Assembly: GCA_028874365.1 (NCBI GenBank)
Contig: JAPPJZ010000054.1
Location: 1 to 64,000 of the forward strand
Length of the DNA stretch: 64,000 nucleotides
Direction: 5' to 3'
DNA from: Chloroflexota bacterium
Lineage (GTDB): Bacteria; Chloroflexota; Dehalococcoidia; Bin125
Under the pieces are notes generated by a model. It did no database searches and was not told where the DNA came from. It saw only the letters and a program-made list of their open reading frames with translations. A program made the position numbers and the translations under genes. How positions within the stretch are numbered: the stretch's first letter is position 1; every line of letters begins with the position of its first letter. This document shows, in pieces, positions 7,933 through 15,658 of the stretch.

Positions 7933-8498
7933 TGGCGCCCCGGCAGAATCTGGCAGAATCGGCCTCCGACTCCCTCCACTTTCGTTCTCGCCCCAGCCAG
8001 CGGGATGAGATACCGAGGCAGACGGGGGCTCCCGCCCCACCGCCGAGACTCACGAACCAACCGCTTAGTGGAAGCTACGACACACTCAGGCTTTGCAATA
8101 GAACACAAGTGCAGTATTGTGACACGAAGCACGCGACATTCAAGGCCATTGGGACGATGAAGCTCAAACCGACCTGTCTCCGACCCATGCCGGCAAACGG
8201 CCGAATCCGCTCAACTCTCCGCTACCGATGCCCGAACCGTTTCGGACAGATCCGAACACAGCCGAACAAAACCGAACAGCTTCAACGCTTGAACCGCCCT
8301 GAACCAGACCGAAAAAACCTGAAAGAACCTGAAACCCGAAACAGCCCAATTCCCCGCAAAACACTGGGAATTCGTGCCAGCAGGGCGCCCGAAAAAAAAC
8401 TCTCCGAAAACCTGAAACCGTCTCCTGACCGCGAAGCTCTTCCCGTTCGCCACCGACAATCTGGTGCACCCGATGAAAAGCTCGCGTGAGCCCTTCCC
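7933..8498. other. 566-base non-coding region after pyrG, C/A-rich on the plus strand
   Basis: No credible gene is seen. The open frames here have arginine- and proline-rich or serine-rich low-complexity translations and no start signal. The plus strand is rich in C and A and poor in G and T from about 8160 to 8480, as in Rho-dependent terminator (rut) regions. It starts with a direct repeat of GGCAGAATC (7941 and 7951). It holds a 10-bp phased repeat (8232-8338) and an inverted repeat, AATTCCC at 8348-8354 with GGGAATT at 8366-8372. A possible promoter-like TTGCAA lies near 8093 in an AT-richer patch. Confidence 0.5.
8232..8338. repeat. degenerate 10-bp phased repeat, core YYGAA
   Basis: The motif CCGAAC, TTGAAC, CTGAAC, CCGAAA or CTGAAA recurs at 8232, 8252, 8262, 8272, 8289, 8299, 8309, 8319 and 8329. 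The spacing is 10 bases within two runs, separated by one 17-base step. The A-runs inside the units are therefore in phase with the DNA helix. The period is not a multiple of three, so it is not a protein repeat. Possible roles are intrinsic DNA bending, a cooperative protein-binding array, or an unstructured Rho-loading RNA. Confidence 0.6.
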
Positions 8499-8975
8499 AT
8501 GAGTGAGGACGACATCTTCCGTTTCCTCACCACGGTCGCCGCGCTCGTCTACGCGGGCGGCGTCGCCGCGCTGACGCTCGCCCTGACCCGCGCCTGGCAG
8601 ACCGACGACGCCGTCGAGCGCGATGTGCTCTTCCGCTCCGCCGATCGCGCCCACACGCGAATGCTCCTGCCCGGCATCATCGCCACGGGCGTCTTGGGTG
8701 CGATCTGGGGTATTCGCGCCGAGGCAGTGGATCCGATCGAGACCGGCTGGCTTCTGGCCGTCGAGATCCTCTACCTGATCTCCCTGTTCGTGCTCGTGCC
8801 CGGCATGTTCGCCGGTGTCCGACGCGTCCGACTGCTCTCGCTACAGGCCCGCAAGACGGGGCAGATGTCCGAAGAACTCACCGACGCACTGAACGACCGC
8901 GGCCCGCTCGTCTTCGCCGTGCTGATGACGGTACTGCTGCCAGTTCAAGTTGCCCTCGCTACTCTGCAGCCATAA
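8499..8975 (+). CDS. small integral membrane protein (DUF2269-like)
   Basis: This 158-residue protein has four predicted membrane helices: about residues 9-28 (TTVAALVYAGGVAALTLAL), 53-70 (MLLPGIIATGVLGAIWGI), 81-103 (WLLAVEILYLISLFVLVPGMF) and 137-155. A cytoplasmic-looking RRVRLLSLQARKTGQMSEELTD loop precedes the last helix. The pattern resembles the DUF2269 family of uncharacterised four-helix proteins; this is a weak assignment. It lies 25 bases before the transaldolase-family gene and may be co-transcribed with it. No function is known. Confidence 0.65.
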   Translation: MSEDDIFRFLTTVAALVYAGGVAALTLALTRAWQTDDAVERDVLFRSADRAHTRMLLPGIIATGVLGAIWGIRAEAVDPIETGWLLAVEILYLISLFVLVPGMFAGVRRVRLLSLQARKTGQMSEELTDALNDRGPLVFAVLMTVLLPVQVALATLQP

Positions 8976-9000
8976 CGCTCGGTAAAGGACACCAGCAAGC

Positions 9001-9690
9001 ATGAAGATCTTCCTCGACACCGCCCGACTCGACGAGATTCAGCAGGCGGCCGATTGGGGCGTCTGCGACGGCGTGACGACCAATCCCTCGCTCCATTCGC
9101 GCGCCGTGGCGCACGAGGGCGACGCCGCGATCGGCTATCGCGAGCGCATCCTGCGCATCGCCGACATCGTCGACGGGCCGATCTCAGCCGAGTGCGTCAC
9201 CAGGACCACCGAGGAACTGATCGCAGAGGCGCGAGAGCTGGCGAGCTGGCATCCGAGCGTCGTCGTCAAGATTCCGATCGATGGGCCAGGACTGGCCGCC
9301 ATCAAGGCGCTGTCCGAGGAGGGCATCCGGATCAACACGACCTTGATCTTCTCGCTCAACCAGGCCCTGCTGGCGGCGCGCGCCGGCGCGGCCTACGTTT
9401 CCCCATTCGTCGGACGGCTGGACGACATCGGCGAGAATGGAATCCAGCTTGTCGCCGACACCGTTGATTTGCTCGACCGATTCAACCTGCCCGCCCAGGT
9501 GATTGCCGCTTCGCTGCGCAACACAGACCACACCGCGCAGGCGGCGCGGGTCGGCGCGCACATCGCGACGATCCCGTTTCCCGTGCTGGAGCAGATGCAG
9601 TTGCATCCGTTGACCGACAAAGGCATCCAGGCGTTCCTCGACGACTGGCACAAGGCCGAGGCGCAGCTCCGCGCGCAACCGGTCTCGTAA
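9001..9690 (+). CDS. transaldolase / fructose-6-phosphate aldolase family enzyme
   Basis: This 229-residue protein belongs to the short TalC/MipB-type transaldolases. It starts MKIFLDTARLDEI, followed by GVTTNPSL, the Schiff-base lysine in VVVKIPI near residue 90, INTTLIFSLNQAL, YVSPFVGRLDDIG and a C-terminal HPLTDKGI. These enzymes carry dihydroxyacetone units between sugar phosphates, or split fructose-6-phosphate, in the non-oxidative pentose phosphate route. Which activity applies cannot be read by eye. The window also encodes a two-subunit transketolase, FBPase and class I aldolase, so the route is well represented. Confidence 0.92.
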   Translation: MKIFLDTARLDEIQQAADWGVCDGVTTNPSLHSRAVAHEGDAAIGYRERILRIADIVDGPISAECVTRTTEELIAEARELASWHPSVVVKIPIDGPGLAAIKALSEEGIRINTTLIFSLNQALLAARAGAAYVSPFVGRLDDIGENGIQLVADTVDLLDRFNLPAQVIAASLRNTDHTAQAARVGAHIATIPFPVLEQMQLHPLTDKGIQAFLDDWHKAEAQLRAQPVS

Positions 9691-9719
9691 CCTTTCATAT
9701 GACATTGCGCGCTTACCAC

Positions 9720-9772
9720 GGGGAATGGCTTGCCAATCCGCGATCTGCGGGTCTAGGATTGGGATTGTCCCC
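9720..9772 (+). promoter_or_regulatory. nested inverted repeat in the tal-rho intergenic region
   Basis: Nested arms can pair: GGGGA (9720-9724) with TCCCC (9768-9772), and CCAATCC (9733-9739) with GGATTGG (9756-9762). Such a stem-loop could end the upstream transcript or form part of the rho leader. No T-run follows, so a classical intrinsic terminator is unlikely. Confidence 0.4.
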
Positions 9773-9828
9773 CTGAGATTGGTTTCTGCGCGCCGCGCCC
9801 GTTGAATGCGGTGGTGTCGTAGAGCGCA

Positions 9829-9857
9829 GGAACCCGGTTCCGTACAGACTGAGTCTG
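9829..9857. promoter_or_regulatory. two adjacent 6-1-6 palindromes upstream of rho
   Basis: GGAACCCGGTTCC (9829-9841) and CAGACTGAGTCTG (9845-9857) are each perfect six-base inverted repeats around one central base, three bases apart. They lie 73-101 bases before the rho start. They could be operator sites for a dimeric regulator or consecutive small hairpins in the rho leader RNA. rho genes are commonly autoregulated through their leaders, but no specific mechanism is shown here. Confidence 0.5.
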
Positions 9858-9929
9858 CAATTCATCCCTGTCGCGACGACGCCTGAGTCACCCGAAGAGC
9901 ACGCGATGCGCCGATACCAGAGGTAGCCG

Positions 9930-11207
9930 ATGACGAGCCTGAACATCCCCGAACTCGAAACCATGACGCGCGAGGAACTGCTCGCCAAGGCGCGCGAACT
10001 TGATGTGAGCGGCCTCTCTGGCATGAAGAAGCAGGACATCGTGCTTCGCATCCTCCAGGCCCAGTCCGAGGCTGAAGGACACATCCTCTCCGGCGGTGTG
10101 CTGGAGATCGTCGACGACTCCTACGGCTTCCTGCGCGGCGAATCCCTGCTACCAGCCCCCACCGATGTCTACGTCTCGCAGAGCAGCATCCGACGCAGCG
10201 GCCTGCGCACCGGCGACTACGTCATCGGCTCCGTCCGGCCGCCCAAGCAGGGCGAGAAGTACTACGGACTCTCGCGCGTCGACCTCGTCAATGGCGCTAC
10301 CGCCGACGATGCGGCCGCGCGGCCAAACTTCGAGAACCTGACCGCCGTCTTCCCGCACCAACGCTTTGAGCTGGAGACCGACGATCCGGCCGAACTCTCC
10401 GGCCGCGTCATCGACCTGGTCGCGCCGATGGGCCGCGGACAACGCGGACTGATCGTCAGCCCGCCCAAGGCCGGCAAGACCATGCTGCTTCAGTCAATCG
10501 CCAACGGCATCGCCGTCAACCATCCCGAAGTCCATCTCATGGTCGTGCTGATCGGCGAACGTCCCGAAGAGGTCACCGAGATGAAGCGCTCGGTACGCGG
10601 CGAAGTGATCGCCTCCACATTCGACGAGCCGGTCGAGGAACACACCCGCGTCGCCGAACTGGGACTCGAACGGGCCAAGCGGCTGATGGAGATGGGCCGC
10701 GACGTCGTCATCCTGCTCGACTCGATCACGCGCCTGACACGGGCTTACAACCTTGAGATGCCCTCGACCGGCCGCACCCTCTCCGGCGGCATCGACCCGG
10801 TCGCGCTCTATCCGCCCAAGCGCTTCTTCGGCTCCGCCCGTAAGGCCGAGGAAGGCGGCTCGCTCACGATCATCTCGACCTGCCTGGTCGACACTGGGTC
10901 CCGCCTCGACGATGTTGTGTTCGAGGAGTTCAAGGGCACCGGCAACTGGGAGGTGCGACTCGACCGCAAGCTGGCCGAGCGGCGCATCTATCCGTCGATT
11001 GACATCGCCGCCTCTTCGACGCGACGTGAGGAACTGTTGCTCTCCGGTGAAGAACTGCAGCGGGTCTGGCTCCTCCGACGCATGATGTCGGTGCTTGCCG
11101 GCTCGGGCGGCAGCGCCACCGAACCGACCGAACGCCTGCTCGACCGCCTCGCCAAGACCAAGTCGAACACCGAGTTCCTCGAGAACCTCACCGCCGCCGA
11201 GGCATAA
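9930..11207 (+). CDS. rho: transcription termination factor Rho
   Basis: This 425-residue protein is a hexameric RNA-dependent ATPase that ends transcription. The N-terminal Rho-N helical part ([30 protein letters not shown]) is followed by an RNA-binding cold-shock-like domain ([33 protein letters not shown]). The ATPase core has the P-loop [42 protein letters not shown] and the Q-loop region [18 protein letters not shown] sits 6 bases before ATG 9930. The 239-base leader carries several inverted repeats. A YjbR-family gene follows 20 bases downstream. Confidence 0.97.
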   Translation: MTSLNIPELETMTREELLAKARELDVSGLSGMKKQDIVLRILQAQSEAEGHILSGGVLEIVDDSYGFLRGESLLPAPTDVYVSQSSIRRSGLRTGDYVIGSVRPPKQGEKYYGLSRVDLVNGATADDAAARPNFENLTAVFPHQRFELETDDPAELSGRVIDLVAPMGRGQRGLIVSPPKAGKTMLLQSIANGIAVNHPEVHLMVVLIGERPEEVTEMKRSVRGEVIASTFDEPVEEHTRVAELGLERAKRLMEMGRDVVILLDSITRLTRAYNLEMPSTGRTLSGGIDPVALYPPKRFFGSARKAEEGGSLTIISTCLVDTGSRLDDVVFEEFKGTGNWEVRLDRKLAERRIYPSIDIAASSTRREELLLSGEELQRVWLLRRMMSVLAGSGGSATEPTERLLDRLAKTKSNTEFLENLTAAEA

Positions 11208-11226
11208 CGCGCGTTGAGTAGCAGCC

Positions 11227-11619
11227 ATGAACCGCAACGATGTCGCCGACCTCTGCGAATCCCTGCCCGGCTCCTGGCCGGACTCGCCCTGGGGCGAAGA
11301 CGATCTGGTCTACAAGCTCGGTAACCGCAACGCCGATGGCAAAGGCGGCAAGATCTTCTGCTTCGTCGGTGGCGGCACCACCGAGGGCAAGCCGCACGCC
11401 ATCTCGCTTAAGGCCGATCCGGCCATCGTCCCCGCCCTGCACCAGCAGTACGACGCCGTCACCTTCCCCAGCTACCTGAACAAGTCACACTGGGTCGCGA
11501 TCACCCTCGAGTCCGACCTGCCCGACGACGAACTGGAGGAGCTGATCGTGGATTCCTACGAGCGAATCCTCAGCTCGTTCAGCAAGCGCCAACAGCGCCT
11601 GATCCGCGGCGAAGCGTAG
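11227..11619 (+). CDS. MmcQ/YjbR family protein
   Basis: This 130-residue protein has the features of the YjbR/MmcQ family (DUF419, double-wing DNA-binding-like fold). It has an N-terminal helix DVADLCESLPGSWPDSPWGED, the strand KIFCFVGG, SLKADPAIVPALHQQYDAV, and the typical NKSHWVAITLESDLPDDELEELIVDSYERI close. The family's biochemical role is not established. It starts 20 bases after rho and is probably co-transcribed with it. It converges with the hydrolase gene on the minus strand, only 7 bases apart. Confidence 0.85.
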   Translation: MNRNDVADLCESLPGSWPDSPWGEDDLVYKLGNRNADGKGGKIFCFVGGGTTEGKPHAISLKADPAIVPALHQQYDAVTFPSYLNKSHWVAITLESDLPDDELEELIVDSYERILSSFSKRQQRLIRGEA

Positions 11620-11626
11620 CTCGAAC

Positions 11627-13528
11627 TCAACGCGGCACCACAGAGAGTTCCACCCTCGATGCCCGTTCCGCGTTGTGATGAATGGTATTCAGTGCGATCC
11701 TGGTGTGCGTCTGCCGACCGAGCGGCTCTCCGGTGTTCGGGTTGACATCGAACCGGGGGTAGTTCGACGACGATATCTCGACCCCGATCCGGTGGCCGGC
11801 CTTGAACACGTTCGATGTGGGGTATAGCTCAATCGAGACCTCAACCACGTCGCCCGGCGAGACGAAGTCCTCTGCGTCGTAGCCGTTGCGGAAGCGCAGC
11901 CGCTTGATGCTGTCGGAGATGCGCAGGTTGTAGCCCTCGGGATAGTCGGCGTTCGGCGGATAGCAATCGAGCAGCGCCGCCGTGAAATCGGTGTCGGATG
12001 CGCTGGAGGAGACACACAGACGGACGGTGACGGGTCCACTGACCTCGACATCCTCGACAAGCGGTTCAGAGCGGAACGAGAGCACGTCTGATCGCGTCGC
12101 TGTCGGAAGGTAGGGTGGCTCGGCACCCATCACGTCGGGCCGCGTGCGCTGATCGGCGCCGCCCGGCAGGATCAGCTCCCGCGACCGCTGCGTCGGCGGC
12201 CAGATCTGTGATTTCAACGTCGGATCCTCGGGCGCGTACTCGCGCAGCGACGACACGTTCGCCGAGATCGACGGCACCGGATTCTTCGGGTCGTACTGAT
12301 AGCTGGTCGAGCCGCCATCCTCGCCGGCGGCTTCGGTCGAGAGACCGCCGCCCGGCTGCAGGAACCAGTCCAATTGCTCGGCGCTCGGCGGCGGCCAGTG
12401 CGACTCGTCGCGCCACTCGCCTCCGTGGTCCATTCGCCCCGACGCGATTCGCCGCCCGCTGCCCCCGCCCATGATGAACATCTTGACAGGCGGCATGGCC
12501 GCCCACCCGCTGTCGAGGCCCTTGAGCGCGTGGTCGAAGAACTGCAGCCGCAAATGTGAAATGCTCGGCGCCAGATTGCCGCTGGTAGGCGCGGTGGGGC
12601 CGAAGTCCACGTCGCCCGACCAGGTGCGGTCGAGGGTGACTTCGCCGTGCGTCCAGGGACCCATGAGCAGGTATTGCGGCGATGACATCGCTTCGGAGAA
12701 GGCCATAAACGATTCGGTCGTCGCGCGCGTGTAGCTGTCGTACCAGCCGCCCGAGTAGACGCTCGGCACATCGGCGGTCTGTCCGATGAACCTCTCGAAG
12801 TTCATCGACGGCAGCTTCCACAGCCAGTCGTCCTCACGGCCCAGGGTGAGCAGGTCGATCGCCCAGCGCTCGTAGTCGTCGGTCTGCGAAAGTGGCGTGT
12901 CGCCGGGTCGCCACGGCAAGCGGTCGAGGTATCCGCGCAGGTCGACCGCGGCCTGATCGAGCGCGTTGTAAAGCGCCGGATCGCGCATAGCCTCTGGGCT
13001 GACCGGTGCGTTCCAGAAGGCCCAGGCGAGCCAGCGCAGCTCCAGCGCGCCGCCCTGCCGCAGGGAAGATGTAAGCCCATTGAACGCACCCTGGTTGACC
13101 CACATCGCCGAAAGGTGCGGAGGATTCTGCGTTGCCGCGGCCGACTGCACCCAACCCATGTATGACGTGCCGACCGTACCGACCTTGCCAGTCGACCAGG
13201 GTTGCTCGGCCAGCCACTCAATCGTGTCGTAGCCATCCTCGGCCTCGTTCTTGAGCAGGTAGAAGTCCCCCTGCGAGGCGAATCGGCCGCGCACGTCCTG
13301 CATCACGCGCGCGTATCCCCGCTTCGCCCACCACTCGCCGTCAGCGGCGAAGCCAAGTTTGTCGTACGGCGTACGAGTCAGCAGCGTCGGCCACGGACCC
13401 TCAAGCGCAACGCCGTCCAGCGCCGGCAGGTAAACATCGGTCGCCAGCGAAACCCCGTCTCGCATCTCGACCATGCGACTGCGCTGGATGACGACTTCGT
13501 ATTGAGGTTGCGAACTCTGGTCATCCAT
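11627..13528 (-). CDS. CocE/NonD family alpha/beta hydrolase (X-Pro peptidase S15-like)
   Basis: This 633-residue protein has the N-terminal S15 alpha/beta-hydrolase domain. Visible marks are RDGVSLATDVYLPA, WPTLLTRTPYDK, DVRGRFASQGDFY and the nucleophile serine in VGTSYMGWVQ near residue 122. The C-terminal jelly-roll domain contains GPVTVRLCVSSSASDTDFTAALLDCYP and GHRIGVEISSSNYPRFDVNPNTGE. The family cleaves acyl esters or amides (cocaine esterase, glutaryl acylase, X-Pro peptidases). No signal peptide is evident, so it is probably intracellular. The start, ATG 13528, is one base after the stop of the MBL-fold gene, so the two are likely co-transcribed. Confidence 0.9.
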   Translation of the reverse strand: MDDQSSQPQYEVVIQRSRMVEMRDGVSLATDVYLPALDGVALEGPWPTLLTRTPYDKLGFAADGEWWAKRGYARVMQDVRGRFASQGDFYLLKNEAEDGYDTIEWLAEQPWSTGKVGTVGTSYMGWVQSAAATQNPPHLSAMWVNQGAFNGLTSSLRQGGALELRWLAWAFWNAPVSPEAMRDPALYNALDQAAVDLRGYLDRLPWRPGDTPLSQTDDYERWAIDLLTLGREDDWLWKLPSMNFERFIGQTADVPSVYSGGWYDSYTRATTESFMAFSEAMSSPQYLLMGPWTHGEVTLDRTWSGDVDFGPTAPTSGNLAPSISHLRLQFFDHALKGLDSGWAAMPPVKMFIMGGGSGRRIASGRMDHGGEWRDESHWPPPSAEQLDWFLQPGGGLSTEAAGEDGGSTSYQYDPKNPVPSISANVSSLREYAPEDPTLKSQIWPPTQRSRELILPGGADQRTRPDVMGAEPPYLPTATRSDVLSFRSEPLVEDVEVSGPVTVRLCVSSSASDTDFTAALLDCYPPNADYPEGYNLRISDSIKRLRFRNGYDAEDFVSPGDVVEVSIELYPTSNVFKAGHRIGVEISSSNYPRFDVNPNTGEPLGRQTHTRIALNTIHHNAERASRVELSVVPR

Positions 13529-13529
13529 C

Positions 13530-14183
13530 TCAAGCTCCTCTGGCCAGCAACGGCGTCACGGTTGGCGCGACCGGAATCGATGATCGCGTCACGTTGACGT
13601 GGTTGTCGCTCGGCGGATCGACGGTCACGCCCATCTCGCGCAGGAACGCGGACAGAGGTTCAAGGCTCGTCTCGACCTCATCCGCGCCTTCGGGTTGGTA
13701 GAGCATGGGAATCACCAGCGGCGCGGCGATCGTACCGGCGATGCTCGCTGCAGCCTCGGGCGAGAGATGAGCTCCGCCGCCGCAGGGCATAAGCACCACA
13801 TCCGCCCGCTGCAGCTCTTCCAGCGCCGCCCGTTCCGGCATCGTCTGGATGTCGCCAAGGTGAGCGACGATCACCTCGTCGATCGTGACCACGAACGAGA
13901 CGTTGCGCGCCCCGTCCGGTCCCGGCGTGCGTACCCCGGTCGCGAGAACCCGTTTCACTTCATACTCACCCGGCGCATCGAGCCGGCGGTGGGTCTCCGA
14001 GCCCTCCAGCACGACCCCGTCGACCCAGTTGTGCGCCTGGTCGAGCGCGCGGGAGACCGTGACGATGTCCGCGCTGGGGCGATTGATACGGAAGCCCGTG
14101 TCGGGTGAGCAGGGGTCCATCACCACCGCGGCTTCGCGACCGCGTAAGCGGAAGGCGGCGTGTCCGTACCAGGCGATGTCCAT
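13530..14183 (-). CDS. metallo-beta-lactamase-fold protein without the metal-binding motif
   Basis: The protein (217 residues from ATG 14183; a GTG two codons earlier is possible) follows the layout of UPF0173-type metal-dependent hydrolases. It shows DIAWYGHAAFRLRG, VVMDPCSPDTG, RPSADIVTVS, DAPGEYEVKRVLATGVRT, VIVAHLGDIQ, DVVLMPCGGGAHLSPEAA and PLVIPMLYQ. The position where relatives carry an HxHxDH-type motif reads SRALDQAHN, and the late histidine of IPMHY is leucine. Only HLGD keeps its metal-type residues. It is thus probably not a standard zinc hydrolase. It lies directly upstream of the CocE-type hydrolase in the same operon. Confidence 0.75.
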   Translation of the reverse strand: MDIAWYGHAAFRLRGREAAVVMDPCSPDTGFRINRPSADIVTVSRALDQAHNWVDGVVLEGSETHRRLDAPGEYEVKRVLATGVRTPGPDGARNVSFVVTIDEVIVAHLGDIQTMPERAALEELQRADVVLMPCGGGAHLSPEAAASIAGTIAAPLVIPMLYQPEGADEVETSLEPLSAFLREMGVTVDPPSDNHVNVTRSSIPVAPTVTPLLARGA

Positions 14184-14233
14184 ATCCACAGCCTACGAAG
14201 TAGGTGACATATGCGCTGGCCAAGATCGTTATC

Positions 14234-15481
14234 TCAGTTGACCAGCAATGGCAGTTCGTCCCCGGCTTCGGCTCGGTGAGGCATCAGGATCAGCGCCGCG
14301 TTCTGACCATGGGCCCCATATGCGGCCGTCGCAGCGCCGACGATTCGGTCTTCGTAGAGGCGACTGACGATGCCCAGTTTGCAGGCGATGTCGGGTTCGC
14401 GGTACGTCGCGTGGGGAGGGATCTTGCGTTGGTCGACGATCAGAGCGGCCGAGACTGCGGAGAGCGCGCCCGAGGCGCCAATGGTGTAGCCAACGTTCGG
14501 CGTGAGGGCAGTCGCATACATGTCGAGCGTGCGACGCCCGAAGGCGCGCTCGATCACATCGGTCTCCCGCTCGTCTCCGAGCTTGGAACCGACCCCGGCG
14601 GTGACGATCACATCGATGTCCGCCGGTGCAATCTCGCCGCTCAGCAGCGCGTCCCCGGTTGCGCGTCGGGCGATCTCCACGTCGGTTGGAGCGAGTCCGT
14701 CGCCCATCGGTCCCGAGGTCAGCGCCTCGCCCGCGATTTCGGCGTAGATATGCACGCCGCGTTGCGTGGCCAACTGACGGTCTTCGAGCATCAGCGCCGC
14801 GGCGCCTTCGCCGAGGATCATGCCCTGGCGGTTCGCGTCGAACGGTCTATGCGCCATCGGGTCGTCCGAGGAATCGAGCAGTCCGGCCGACTCATAGGCA
14901 CTCCAGACGTCTTGGCGCAAGGGCGCTTCGGCCCCGATGGCGATCGCCGCACGGGAGATCCCGGAGCGAATCGTTTGGCTCGCCAGGACGACCGAAGCCA
15001 GTCCCGAAGCGCCGCCCATCGAGACCGTGAAGACGGGGCCGGCGATGTTTAGTCCCACCGACGCGCCAGAGAGGCCCGACCCGAGCGCGGCGAACCCTTG
15101 GCCAGCGTTGGGATGTGCGGTCCCGGTCACTGCCCCGACGGCGAACGCGTTCTGCTCGTTGAACACGATCCGCGCATCGGTCTGCGCTTGGATCGCGGCG
15201 GCGAGTGCCAGTTGCGAGGCTCGATCCATCCGCGCCAAAAGCCAGTCGGGCGCGCCCAACACGTCCTGCCACCCGTCCGGGATCTGTCCGGCCGCCGCCG
15301 GTCTGTGGGCGTCGAAAGCGCTGAGCTGTGATACACAGACCCGTCCCTCACAGACCGCCGACCAGTAATCGGAGAGCGCCGACCCTGCCGCGGTGACCGC
15401 TCCGAGGCCAGTGATGACGACGCGCCGCGGGTCGCCCTGGCCTTCTTCGGTCATCCCGCGATACGCACCGGCGCTCACCAT
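14234..15481 (-). CDS. beta-ketoacyl synthase homologue lacking the Cys-His-His triad
   Basis: The 415-residue thiolase-fold protein matches KAS I/II along its length: VVITGLGAVTAAGSALSDYW, PFDANRQGMILGEGAAALMLED, VHIYAEIAG and IPPHATYREPD. The active-site positions differ. The cysteine of TACATG is glycine (MGGASG, residue about 157). The first histidine (AHGT) is alanine (TAGV, about 295). The lysine is threonine and the second histidine (GH) is tyrosine (VGYTIGASG, about 332). It cannot condense acyl chains by the usual chemistry. It resembles in principle the chain-length factors of polyketide synthases, which pair with active ketosynthases. ATG 15481 is preferred because GGAG lies 7 bases upstream; ATG 15454 is also possible. 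An intact FabF is encoded at 51285-52556. Confidence 0.85.
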   Translation of the reverse strand: MVSAGAYRGMTEEGQGDPRRVVITGLGAVTAAGSALSDYWSAVCEGRVCVSQLSAFDAHRPAAAGQIPDGWQDVLGAPDWLLARMDRASQLALAAAIQAQTDARIVFNEQNAFAVGAVTGTAHPNAGQGFAALGSGLSGASVGLNIAGPVFTVSMGGASGLASVVLASQTIRSGISRAAIAIGAEAPLRQDVWSAYESAGLLDSSDDPMAHRPFDANRQGMILGEGAAALMLEDRQLATQRGVHIYAEIAGEALTSGPMGDGLAPTDVEIARRATGDALLSGEIAPADIDVIVTAGVGSKLGDERETDVIERAFGRRTLDMYATALTPNVGYTIGASGALSAVSAALIVDQRKIPPHATYREPDIACKLGIVSRLYEDRIVGAATAAYGAHGQNAALILMPHRAEAGDELPLLVN

Positions 15482-15547
15482 GTCTGCACTCCACAATCAC
15501 GTGTTCTACCGCGTGTTCTGCGATACCCCAGACCCGCGTTATTGTCT

Positions 15548-15576
15548 TTGCCGATTCCTGGAAACGCTGCTACGAT
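15548..15576 (+). promoter_or_regulatory. housekeeping-type promoter of the hrcA operon
   Basis: TTGCCG (15548-15553) and TACGAT (15571-15576) form a -35/-10 pair with a 17-base spacer. The expected transcription start, about seven bases downstream, falls at the first base of the CIRCE element. This is the arrangement expected for HrcA repression. Confidence 0.7.
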
Positions 15577-15583
15577 CACCGCG

Positions 15584-15610
15584 TTAGCACTCTCATACGG
15601 AGAGTGCCAG
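15584..15610. promoter_or_regulatory. CIRCE operator (HrcA-binding site)
   Basis: TTAGCACTC at 15584-15592 and GAGTGCCAG at 15602-15610 are separated by nine bases. The first arm matches the CIRCE consensus fully and the second matches seven of nine positions. It overlaps the predicted transcription start and lies 48 bases before the hrcA start codon, so HrcA would autoregulate the whole chaperone operon. Confidence 0.92.
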
Positions 15611-15658
15611 CGATGGCGAAACGAGGCCTGGCGGCCTGCACCGAACGTGACGCGAGCG

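Noticed and set aside
7932-8489. 185-codon plus-strand frame beginning at the pyrG stop
   Set aside because: The translation is low-complexity and basic, and the region has a 10-base periodicity that ignores codons. No ribosome-binding site other than coupling is seen.
8211-8654. 147-codon minus-strand frame across the repeat array
   Set aside because: It runs antisense into the membrane protein gene, and its phenylalanine/glycine-rich translation follows the repeat rather than a fold.
9829-9857. riboswitch in the rho leader
   Set aside because: Small palindromes are present, but no conserved riboswitch core is recognisable.
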